A stretch of 39,676 nucleotides of DNA from JAYFRE01 sp034926235 (GTDB taxonomy: Bacteria > Pseudomonadota > Alphaproteobacteria > Rhodospirillales > Magnetospirillaceae), in NCBI GenBank assembly GCA_034926235.1, contig JAYFRE010000006.1, positions 1-39,676 of the forward strand, written 5' to 3'. The translations under genes and the position numbers were made by a program. The notes beneath the pieces are model-generated. The model ran no database searches. It saw only the letters and a program-made list of their open reading frames with translations, and was not told the DNA's origin. Positions 25,805 through 33,158 of the stretch are shown here, piece by piece (the stretch's first letter is position 1; every line of letters begins with the position of its first letter).

Positions 25805-25833
25805 GGTATGAAGAATTTTAAATTTCTCATACC
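25805..25833. promoter_or_regulatory. NikR operator between nikK and nikR
   Basis: GTATGA (25806-25811) and TCATAC (25827-25832) form the half-sites known for Escherichia coli NikR, here separated by 15 bases rather than 16. The palindrome extends one more G/C pair outward, and 12 of 14 paired positions around centre 25819 match. It lies 22 bases upstream of the nikK ATG and 77 upstream of nikR, so nickel-loaded NikR should repress the importer and probably itself. Confidence 0.85.
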
Positions 25834-25909
25834 GCCAGGATGGCGTCAACGGATGGGATCGTCCGGTTTATGCTGGTTCGTCCGGTCGGCAAAGAAACGG
25901 GGAAAAGGC

Positions 25910-26368
25910 ATGGAACGGGTCACGATATCGCTCGACGACGGTCTTTTGGAGGCGTTCGACGCCTATATCGGGCGCAAAGGCTATGCGAATCGTTCCGAGG
26001 CGATCCGGGATCTTTTGCGCGCAAAGCTGGATGCCGACAATGTCGCCGAAAACCGCGCCACCCATGCCGTCGGCTGCCTGTCCTATGTGTTCGATCATCA
26101 CCAGCGCGAACTGGTCCGGCGTTTGACCCACACCCAGCACGACCATCACGAACTGCTGCTGTCCACCTTGCATGTGCATCTGGACCACGACAATTGCCTG
26201 GAAGTGACCCTGCTGCGCGGTCCCACCGGCGGCGTCAGGGCGTTGGCTGAGACGATCATGGCCGAAACCGGCGTGCGGCACGGCAATTTGCATCTGGTGA
26301 CGATCGAGCCGTCCGCTGCCGATCATTCGGCCCATGCTCACGCCCATACGCATGACGAAACCGCCTGA
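25910..26368 (+). CDS. nikR: Nickel-responsive regulator NikR
   Basis: 152 aa: a ribbon-helix-helix DNA-binding domain (MERVTISLDDGLLEAFDAYI, RSEAIRDLLR, about 1-45) and a C-terminal ACT-like metal-sensing domain. The high-affinity Ni ligands correspond to His77, His88, His90 and Cys96 (HDHHELLLSTLHVHLDHDNC), one position off the E. coli numbering. The tail is His-rich (HSAHAHAHTHDE), longer than in E. coli, and might hold extra metal. ATG 25910 was chosen because it matches the family start and follows a GGGGAAAAGG run. Divergent from nikK. Confidence 0.96.
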   Translation: MERVTISLDDGLLEAFDAYIGRKGYANRSEAIRDLLRAKLDADNVAENRATHAVGCLSYVFDHHQRELVRRLTHTQHDHHELLLSTLHVHLDHDNCLEVTLLRGPTGGVRALAETIMAETGVRHGNLHLVTIEPSAADHSAHAHAHTHDETA

Positions 26369-26714
26369 TCGGTCTGAAAGGCCCGGATCGGGACGATTTC
26401 TCATGACTTCCGTCATAGGGGTTCCTTTCGCCATAAATGACGGCTGATCCTGAACGATCAACGCCTGAAGAGAAACCGGCTATCGGCGCGGCGGATCAGC
26501 GTTTTTACGGTCGAGAGTGTGAGCAAAGCATGCCCCCATTCGCTCTCTTGATCGAAAATTGGGCAGGATTAGTGCGATATGGCTTTGCTATTCACCCACA
26601 TGCCTTGATATTGTCTGCCGTTTGCCAGGACGAGCTTTTCCGGGAAGGCCGCTCCCGGACCGGGGGAAAAGCGGACGTCAAAGGCAGTTTCCATTATTCG
26701 GTGGTACAAGCGGA
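26369..26714 (+). other. Non-coding gap between nikR and pyruvate carboxylase
   Basis: No convincing gene; the short open frames have no family features. Contents: three ATGAC/GTCAT elements, ATGAC at 26403-26407 and GTCAT at 26412-26416 (an inverted pair with TTCC between), and ATGAC at 26437-26441; read wider, CCGTCAT 26410-26416 and ATGACGG 26437-26443 form a 7-bp inverted repeat. Near the gene, TCCGGGA/TCCCGGA make a 7-bp hairpin (26639-26659, 7-base loop) 56 bases before the ATG, without a T-run. I could not find a convincing -35/-10 pair. Confidence 0.5.
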
Positions 26715-29700
26715 ATGACCGTTATTAAGAAGCTTCTCGTCGCCAATCGCAGCGAAATCGCCATTCGTATTTTTCGGGCCGCCTCCGAGTTGGGCATCTC
26801 GACGGTCGCCGTTTATTCAAACGAGGATCGTTTTGCCCTGCATCGGTTCAAAGTCGATGAAGGCCATTTGATCGGCAAGGGGATGGGACCGGTCGAAGCG
26901 TATCTGTCGATCGACGAAATGATCCGAGTGGCCAAGGAAACCGGGGCCGATGCCGTGCATCCGGGCTATGGGTTCCTGTCCGAAAATCCTGAATTCGCCG
27001 ATGCCTGTCGTAACGCCGGCCTGATTTTCATCGGGCCGTCCTCGAACGTCATGCGCCTTTTGGGCAACAAGGTCGAAGCGCGCCGTATCGCTACCGAGTC
27101 CAATGTGCCGGTGATGCCGGCTACCGGCGCCTTGCCGCGCGACATCAAGGAAATCGCGCGCCTGGCCGAGGAAATCGGCTATCCCCTGATGCTGAAAGCA
27201 AGCTGGGGCGGCGGCGGACGCGGCATGCGCGTCATCGAAGGTCCCGACACGCTGGAAGAGCTGGTGTCGATGGCCCGGCGCGAAGCCAAGGGCGCGTTCG
27301 GCAATGACGAGCTTTACCTTGAAAAGCTGGTGCGCCATGCGCGCCATGTCGAAGTCCAGATCCTGGGCGATCAGCATGGCAATATCGTTCATCTGTTCGA
27401 GCGTGATTGCACCGTGCAGCGGCGCAATCAGAAGGTCGTGGAGCGCGCGCCTGCGCCCTATTTCACCGATTCCGACCGCGAGGCGCTGTGCGCCGCCGCC
27501 CTGCGTCTGTGCCGGGCCGTCGGTTATGAGAATGCCGGCACCGTCGAATTCCTTCAGGATGTCGATACCGGCAAATTCTATTTCATCGAGGTCAATCCTC
27601 GCATCCAGGTCGAGCACACCGTCACCGAAATGGTGACCGGCATCGATATCGTCAACGCGCAGATCCGCATCGCCGAGGGCGCTACGATCGGCGAGCCGGA
27701 TTCCGGCGTGCCGGCGCAAAAGGACATCCGGCTGTTCGGCCATGCCCTGCAATGCCGCGTGACCTCGGAAGATCCGGCCAACAATTTCATCCCCGATTAT
27801 GGCCGCATCACCGCTTATCGCGGCGCGAACGGCTATGGCATCCGGCTGGATGGCGGCACCGCTTTTTCGGGTGCGCTGATTACCCGTTATTATGATTCTC
27901 TGCTGGAAAAGGTCACCGCCTGGTCGCCGACCCCCGGCGAGACGATCGAGCGCATGCGCCGCGCCATCCGCGAATTCCGTATTCGCGGCGTGGCCACCAA
28001 CCTTGCCTTCTTAGAAGCGGTGATCAGTCACCCGAAATTCCGCGACGGCAGCTACACGACGCGCTTCATCGACGAAACCCCGGACCTGTTCCACCAGGAA
28101 ATGGGCCGTGACCGCGCCACCCGTCTGCTGACCTACATCGCCGACGTCACCGTCAACGGCAACCCCGAGGTCAAGGGCAGGCCCTTGCCGACGGAATCGA
28201 TGGGAGCGGTTCTGCCGCCGTCCGCGCCGTCGGGCGCGCCTCCGGCCGGCACCAAGCAGTTGCTGGAGCAGTTGGGGGCGGAGAAGTTCGCCCAGTGGAT
28301 GAAGGAACAGAAGCGTCTTCTGATTACCGACACCACCATGCGCGACGCTCACCAGTCGCTATTGGCCACGCGCATGCGCAGCCACGATCTGTGGGCGGCT
28401 GCCCCGGCCTATGCGCATTTGCTGCCCAATCTGTTCTCGGTCGAATGTTGGGGCGGCGCCACCTTCGACGTGGCGCTGCGATTCTTGAAGGAAGACCCTT
28501 GGCAGCGTCTGGCCGTCTTCCGTCAGGCGATGCCGAACCTGTTGCTGCAAATGCTGCTGCGGTCGGCTAACGCGGTCGGCTATGCCAATTATCCCGACAA
28601 TGTCGTGCGCTATTTCGTCCAGCGTGCGGCCAAGAGCGGCGTCGATCTGTTCCGCGTATTCGATTCGCTGAACTGGGTCGAAAACATGCGCGCCGCCATC
28701 GATGCGGTGCGTGAGACCGGGGCCTTGTGCGAAGCCGCGATGTGCTACACCGGCGACGCCATCGATCCGTCGCGCAAATACGACATCAAATATTATGTGA
28801 ACATGGCCAAGGACTTGGAGCGTGCCGGCGCCCACATCCTGGGCATCAAGGACATGGCCGGGCTGGGCAAGCCGCGCGCCATTGGCGCTCTGGTCAAGGC
28901 ACTGAAGGAAGAGGTCGGGCTGCCGATCCATTATCACACCCATGATACCAGCGGTTTGTCGGCGGCTACGGTTTTGGCTGCGGTTGAAGCCGGGGTGGAT
29001 GCGGTGGACGCGGCCATGGACGCGATGAGCGGCACGACCTCGCAGCCGCCGCTGGGGTCGATCTGCCATGCGCTGAAGGGCGATGAGCGCGATCCGGGCC
29101 TGGATCATCAGGCGCTGAACCGTTTGTCCCATTATTGGGAGCGGGTGCGCTGGCAGTATGCGGCCTTTGAAACCGGGCTGAAGTCCGGTTCGGCCGAGGT
29201 CTATCTGCACGAAATGCCGGGCGGGCAGGTCACCAATATCCGCCAGCAGGCCCGGTCTTTGGGCATCGACGACGCGCATTGGGAGCGGGTCGCCACCGCC
29301 TATGCCGAGGTCAACCGCATGTTCGGCGACATCATCAAGGTAACGCCCAGCTCGAAGGTTGTCGGCGACATGGCCCTGATGATGGTCACCAGCGGACTGA
29401 CGCCCGAGATGGTGATGGACCCCAACCGCGAGATCGCCTTCCCCGAATCGGTGGTGTCGTTCTTCCGCGGCGATCTGGGCCAGCCCCCGGAAGGCTTCCC
29501 CGAAGTCTTGCAGAAGAAGGTGCTGAAGGGGGCCGAACCGCTGAAGGTCCGTCCCGGCGCGGTGCTGCCGCCGACCGATCTGGAAGCCACCCGGACCGAG
29601 GTCGAAGGCAAGATCGGGCGCTGCGTTTCGGATGACGACCTGGCTTCCTATCTGATGTATCCCAAGGTGTTCGTCGATTTCGCCCATCACCAGAAGGCTT

Positions 29701-30158
29701 ATGGCGATGTGGCCAACCTGCCGACGCCGGTGTTCTTCTACGGCATGCCGTCGGGCATCGACACCTCGGTCGATCTGGAGCCGGGCAAGACGCTGCTGAT
29801 CCGCATGCTCGCCATCGGCGAGGCCGACGATCAGGGGATGCGCAATGTCTTCTTCGAGCTGAACGGCCAGCCGCGCACGGTCAAGGTGCCGGATCGTTCG
29901 GTCGCGCCCGAACGCCCTGCTCAGCCCAAGGCCGAGCCCGGCAACCCGAACCATGTCGCGGCCCCGATGCCCGGCTTGGTCGCGTCGGTCGAGGTCAGCG
30001 TCGGCCAGAAGGTGGAGAAGGGCGATATCCTGATCGAACTGGAAGCGATGAAGATGGAAACCGTGGTCCGCGCCGAGCGTGCGGGTACGATCCAGCACAT
30101 CGCGGTGACACCCGGAACCATCGTCGAAACCAAGGATTTGCTGGTCGTCCTGTCGTAA
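26715..30158 (+). CDS. pyc: Pyruvate carboxylase
   Basis: 1147-aa single-chain biotin enzyme making oxaloacetate from pyruvate, bicarbonate and ATP. Order of domains: biotin carboxylase (about 1-450; ATP-grasp KASWGGGGRGMR, EVNPRIQVEHTVTE), carboxyltransferase TIM barrel (about 530-810; TTMRDAHQSLLATRMR, FRVFDSLNW, YHTHDTSGLSAATVLAA), PC tetramerisation region, and biotinyl domain with EAMKMET (biotin-accepting Lys1113). The ATG at 26715 gives the standard TVIKKLLVANRSEIAIRIFRA start; the ribosome site is weak (AAGCGG). Replenishes the citric acid cycle and supports growth on lactate or pyruvate. A strong terminator follows. Confidence 0.97.
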   Translation: MTVIKKLLVANRSEIAIRIFRAASELGISTVAVYSNEDRFALHRFKVDEGHLIGKGMGPVEAYLSIDEMIRVAKETGADAVHPGYGFLSENPEFADACRNAGLIFIGPSSNVMRLLGNKVEARRIATESNVPVMPATGALPRDIKEIARLAEEIGYPLMLKASWGGGGRGMRVIEGPDTLEELVSMARREAKGAFGNDELYLEKLVRHARHVEVQILGDQHGNIVHLFERDCTVQRRNQKVVERAPAPYFTDSDREALCAAALRLCRAVGYENAGTVEFLQDVDTGKFYFIEVNPRIQVEHTVTEMVTGIDIVNAQIRIAEGATIGEPDSGVPAQKDIRLFGHALQCRVTSEDPANNFIPDYGRITAYRGANGYGIRLDGGTAFSGALITRYYDSLLEKVTAWSPTPGETIERMRRAIREFRIRGVATNLAFLEAVISHPKFRDGSYTTRFIDETPDLFHQEMGRDRATRLLTYIADVTVNGNPEVKGRPLPTESMGAVLPPSAPSGAPPAGTKQLLEQLGAEKFAQWMKEQKRLLITDTTMRDAHQSLLATRMRSHDLWAAAPAYAHLLPNLFSVECWGGATFDVALRFLKEDPWQRLAVFRQAMPNLLLQMLLRSANAVGYANYPDNVVRYFVQRAAKSGVDLFRVFDSLNWVENMRAAIDAVRETGALCEAAMCYTGDAIDPSRKYDIKYYVNMAKDLERAGAHILGIKDMAGLGKPRAIGALVKALKEEVGLPIHYHTHDTSGLSAATVLAAVEAGVDAVDAAMDAMSGTTSQPPLGSICHALKGDERDPGLDHQALNRLSHYWERVRWQYAAFETGLKSGSAEVYLHEMPGGQVTNIRQQARSLGIDDAHWERVATAYAEVNRMFGDIIKVTPSSKVVGDMALMMVTSGLTPEMVMDPNREIAFPESVVSFFRGDLGQPPEGFPEVLQKKVLKGAEPLKVRPGAVLPPTDLEATRTEVEGKIGRCVSDDDLASYLMYPKVFVDFAHHQKAYGDVANLPTPVFFYGMPSGIDTSVDLEPGKTLLIRMLAIGEADDQGMRNVFFELNGQPRTVKVPDRSVAPERPAQPKAEPGNPNHVAAPMPGLVASVEVSVGQKVEKGDILIELEAMKMETVVRAERAGTIQHIAVTPGTIVETKDLLVVLS

Positions 30159-30180
30159 AGACCGGCCTTTTGAATCGGCC

Positions 30181-30222
30181 AAGGGCCCCGTCTCCGGCAG
30201 GAGGCGGGGCCCTTGTCTTTTT
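30181..30222 (+). terminator. Rho-independent terminator after pyc
   Basis: A 15-bp stem with one G-T wobble (30181-30195 with 30200-30214), 4-base loop GGCA, followed by TGTCTTTTT. Sits 22 bases after the pyc stop; the convergent LysR gene ends just beyond. Confidence 0.92.
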
Positions 30223-30251
30223 GCGTCCGGCTTGCAGACGAAGGGGGCCGG

Positions 30252-31142
30252 TCAGGCGAAAGGTCCGGGATCGACGCCTAATTCCTTGGCCAGCCATCGG
30301 GCGAAATGCTGCACCGGCCGGCGTTTGTCCGCAGGTTTAGGGCAGACCATGAAATGTCCCTGATAACGGACATCCTGGGCCCGTCCGGCCAAGGGGGCGA
30401 CGATGCGACCGGCCAAAAGCTCTCTTTCCGCAAGCAGCGTCGATTCGAGCGCCACGCCCAGCCCATCGGCGGCGGCGGCGATGGCAAGAAAGCTGCGGTC
30501 GAACCGCATGCCGTGAGGCGGGGGCGCGACAAGTCCGTTTGCCGCGAACCAGGTTGCCCAGCGGACCGGCACGACCTCGCTTTCGATAAGCACATACTGA
30601 TAAAGATCCCTCGGCGTATGGATTTCTGCTGCGATGGCGGGAGAGCAGAGCGGCGTCAGGACCTCCTCGCCAAGCGGAAGGACCACCAATCCCTCCCGGG
30701 GCTGGCCGTAGACGATATCCGCATCGAAATCATCGGATAGGAAACGGGTGTAGTCCGTTCCCGCCGACAGCCGCATTTCGATGTCCGGATAAAGGGCTAG
30801 GAACTGGCTCAGGCGCGGCGCCAGCCATTGCGTGGCGAAGCTGGGGGCGCAATGCAGCCGCAGGAAACCCGGCCCTTTTTTCGAGATGACCTCCAATCCT
30901 CGGCGCATGTCTTCAAAGGCGCGTCCGATGTGATTCATCAACGCCTCCCCATCCTGGGTCAGACGCGCAGTGCGCCCGCTTCGCTCGAAAAGCGTGGCGC
31001 CGACAATGCATTCCAGCTTGCGGATGGCGTGGCTGACGGCGCTGGGAGACAGATTCAGCTCGGTGGCGGCGCTGCGGAAGGATCCCGTGCGCGACGCCGA
31101 TTCAAAGATGCGAAGGTGAGTCAGGGGCAGGTGGCGGGTCAT
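30252..31142 (-). CDS. LysR-family transcriptional regulator (GcvA-like)
   Basis: 296 aa. N-terminal winged helix-turn-helix (about 6-65: LTHLRIFESASRTGSFRSAATELNLSPSAVSHAIRKLE) and a LysR substrate-binding domain (about 92-290: FLRLHCAPSFATQWLAPRLSQFLALYPDIEMRLS). The GSFRSAATELNLSPSAVSHAIRKLE helix and the overall pattern resemble the GcvA group. It is divergent from the short-chain dehydrogenase gene (105-base gap with inverted repeats), so it most likely controls the dehydrogenase/TRAP binding protein pair and its own synthesis. Ligand unknown. Confidence 0.93.
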   Translation of the reverse strand: MTRHLPLTHLRIFESASRTGSFRSAATELNLSPSAVSHAIRKLECIVGATLFERSGRTARLTQDGEALMNHIGRAFEDMRRGLEVISKKGPGFLRLHCAPSFATQWLAPRLSQFLALYPDIEMRLSAGTDYTRFLSDDFDADIVYGQPREGLVVLPLGEEVLTPLCSPAIAAEIHTPRDLYQYVLIESEVVPVRWATWFAANGLVAPPPHGMRFDRSFLAIAAAADGLGVALESTLLAERELLAGRIVAPLAGRAQDVRYQGHFMVCPKPADKRRPVQHFARWLAKELGVDPGPFA

Positions 31143-31169
31143 GATTCAGTTGAACAGGATTCACCATCA

Positions 31170-31222
31170 GTTGTAAACAACGCGTTTTATTTAGTTTTAA
31201 AAAAATAATACCTTACGTATTA
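31170..31222. promoter_or_regulatory. Candidate LysR binding sites and promoter
   Basis: The AT-rich gap between the LysR and dehydrogenase genes has two perfect inverted repeats: GTTGT-AA-ACAAC (31170-31181) and TAATAC-N5-GTATTA (31206-31222). The second overlaps a weak promoter-like TTTTAA-N17-TATTAG (31195-31223). Position suits LysR-type control, but neither shows a clean T-N11-A motif; the assignment is inference. Confidence 0.3.
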
Positions 31223-31247
31223 GTTTGAATATGTGAGTGTATAAAAA

Positions 31248-31997
31248 ATGCTACTAAAAGATAAAACAGCAATAATATCTGGTGCGGCAAGCAAAAAAGG
31301 GATTGGTCTTGCAACTGCTCGTCTTTTTGCTGAGCATGGATGCCGTGTGGCAATTCTTGATCGTGATGAAAATCTCTCGATAGAGGCGGCTATCTCTTTA
31401 GGAAATGGACATCTTGGGATCGGATGCGATGTTTCCGACCGTGATGCTTGCCGCCGCAGTGTCAATCAAGTCATCGATCATTTCGGCCATGTTGATATTT
31501 TGATCAATAACGCCGGCATCTCTCAGCCGCTGAAGATCATGGAGATCGAGCCCGCCAATTATGACGCGGTGCTCAATGTCAATCTGCGCGGCACGCTTTA
31601 CCTCAGCCAGGCCGTCATCCCGCATATGCAGTCGCGCCGTCAGGGATCGATCGCCTGCACATCCTCGGCTGCCGGCCAGCGCGGCGGCGGGTTTTTCGGC
31701 GGTCCGCATTATTCGGCCTCCAAGGCCGGTGTCTTGGGATTGGCCAAGGCGATGGCGCGGGAATTGGGCGTCGACGGCATCCGGGTGAATTGCGTCACTC
31801 CCGGTCTCATCAATACCGACATAACCGGCAACAGCCTTAGCGAGCAAAGGCTGAGCGAAATCCGCAACGGAACATTCCTACACCGGTTCGGAGATCCCAA
31901 AGAAGTTGCTGGCGCTTTCCTTTTCCTTGCGTCGGACCTCTCTTCTTATGTGACGGGAGCAATAATAGACGTGAATGGAGGCATTCATGTCCACTGA
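31248..31997 (+). CDS. Short-chain dehydrogenase/reductase
   Basis: 249-aa classical SDR with a Rossmann cofactor motif SGAASKKGIG (11-20), Asp40 or nearby acidic residues after strand 2 (AILDRDE, favouring NAD), NNAG (87-90), catalytic Ser140 with Tyr155 and Lys159 (YSASK), and a normal C-terminus (ITGAIIDVNGGIHVH-like end). Substrate cannot be inferred; it probably oxidises a hydroxy acid or alcohol. The first ~200 bases are AT-rich compared with the rest. No clear ribosome site before the ATG. The TRAP binding-protein gene follows after 42 bases. Confidence 0.92.
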   Translation: MLLKDKTAIISGAASKKGIGLATARLFAEHGCRVAILDRDENLSIEAAISLGNGHLGIGCDVSDRDACRRSVNQVIDHFGHVDILINNAGISQPLKIMEIEPANYDAVLNVNLRGTLYLSQAVIPHMQSRRQGSIACTSSAAGQRGGGFFGGPHYSASKAGVLGLAKAMARELGVDGIRVNCVTPGLINTDITGNSLSEQRLSEIRNGTFLHRFGDPKEVAGAFLFLASDLSSYVTGAIIDVNGGIHVH

Positions 31998-32039
31998 TAA
32001 TAATTTGTCATTATTTATCAAGTTTATTTGAGGTTAATT

Positions 32040-33050
32040 ATGATTAATATCAGCCGACGTTCCTTTCTTAAGGCGTCTTCTGCCATAGCGGCCGTGTGCG
32101 TTCTTCCGAAATATGCGAATGCCTCCGAATTTTCATTTAAATTCGGCAATGATGTCCCCCTCCATCATCCTTCGACCATTCGGGCTCAGGAAGCCGCCGA
32201 GCGGATTTTCAAGGAGACCGACGGTCGGCTGAAAATCACCGTCTTTCCCGCCAGCCAGCTTGGCACCGATACCGATTGCCTGAGCCAGGTGCGGTCCGGA
32301 GCGCTTGAATTCTTCAGCGTCTCCGGTCTGATCATTTCGACGCTGTTGCCGGTGGCGAGCATTACGGCGATGGGGTTCGCCTTCAAGAATTACGACGAGG
32401 TCTGGCATGCAGCCGATGGCGCGCTTGGCGCTTATCTGCGCGGCCAGATGGAGAAGGTGGGACTGATCGGGCTGGAAAAGAAATTCGACAGCGGCTTTCG
32501 GGTCACCACCACCTCGAAGGGACCGATCAACGGTCCCAGTGATTTCAATAATCTGAAGCTGAGGGTTCCGCCGACTCCTCTCTATACATCGATGTTCAGG
32601 GCGCTCGGGGCGGCTCCGACGGTGATCAATTTCACGGAATGCTATTCGGCCCTGCAAACGCATGTCGCCGACGGGCAGGAAAATCCCCTGTCCTTGATCG
32701 AGCTATCACGCTTCTACGAGGTTCAGAAATATTGCTCGATCACCAATCACGCCTGGGACGGCTGGTGGAACATCGCCAATGCCAAGGCCTTCAATCGGCT
32801 TCCGCCCAGAATCCGGGAAAGTGTCGAGAAAAACTTTGCCCAGGCGGCCATCGACCAGCGCGCCGACATCCAAATCGTGACGCAGGCATCGATCAAAAAT
32901 CTTGAAAAGAACGGGATGAGTTTTGCTTACCCCGATGTCAGCGAATTCAGGAAGGTCTTGAGCGCCAAGGGGTTCTATGCCGAATGGAAAGAAAAATTCG
33001 GCAAGGAAGCCTGGGCCAATCTCGAAAAATCGAGCGGCCCTCTGGCCTGA
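32040..33050 (+). CDS. TRAP transporter solute-binding protein (DctP family), orphan
   Basis: 336-aa periplasmic binding protein. Twin-arginine-type signal SRRSFLK at residues 5-11 then a hydrophobic stretch to about 29. DctP features: FKFGNDVPLHHPSTIRAQEAAERI, VFPASQLGTD, and the carboxylate-binding Arg in NLKLRVPPTPLY with GAAPTVINFTECYSALQTHVADGQENP. ATG 32040 has GAGG 6 bases upstream. No DctQ or DctM membrane genes are present in the window; the next gene is a convergent lactate permease. Likely co-transcribed with the dehydrogenase, so it may bind that enzyme's substrate. Confidence 0.93.
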   Translation: MINISRRSFLKASSAIAAVCVLPKYANASEFSFKFGNDVPLHHPSTIRAQEAAERIFKETDGRLKITVFPASQLGTDTDCLSQVRSGALEFFSVSGLIISTLLPVASITAMGFAFKNYDEVWHAADGALGAYLRGQMEKVGLIGLEKKFDSGFRVTTTSKGPINGPSDFNNLKLRVPPTPLYTSMFRALGAAPTVINFTECYSALQTHVADGQENPLSLIELSRFYEVQKYCSITNHAWDGWWNIANAKAFNRLPPRIRESVEKNFAQAAIDQRADIQIVTQASIKNLEKNGMSFAYPDVSEFRKVLSAKGFYAEWKEKFGKEAWANLEKSSGPLA

Positions 33051-33158
33051 TCTTTGGGGCGGGGTAACGTCTGGGATAGAAATAAGAGTGCGGGGGACGG
33101 GGGCGCGGAGACGGGGACCGATGGTGCCCGGCCCCGCGTCCTCTTGTCTCGTTCCCGG

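Noticed and set aside
26437..26718. 93-aa open frame between nikR and pyc
   Set aside because: No recognisable motifs or ribosome site and it only abuts the pyc start; treated as non-coding.
28359..30182. 607-aa minus-strand open frame opposite pyruvate carboxylase
   Set aside because: High-GC antisense shadow with His/Arg/Gln-rich composition; no motifs or ribosome site.
33051..33158. G/C-rich repeats after the TRAP gene as a terminator
   Set aside because: Complementarity is short and interrupted and no T-run follows on either strand.
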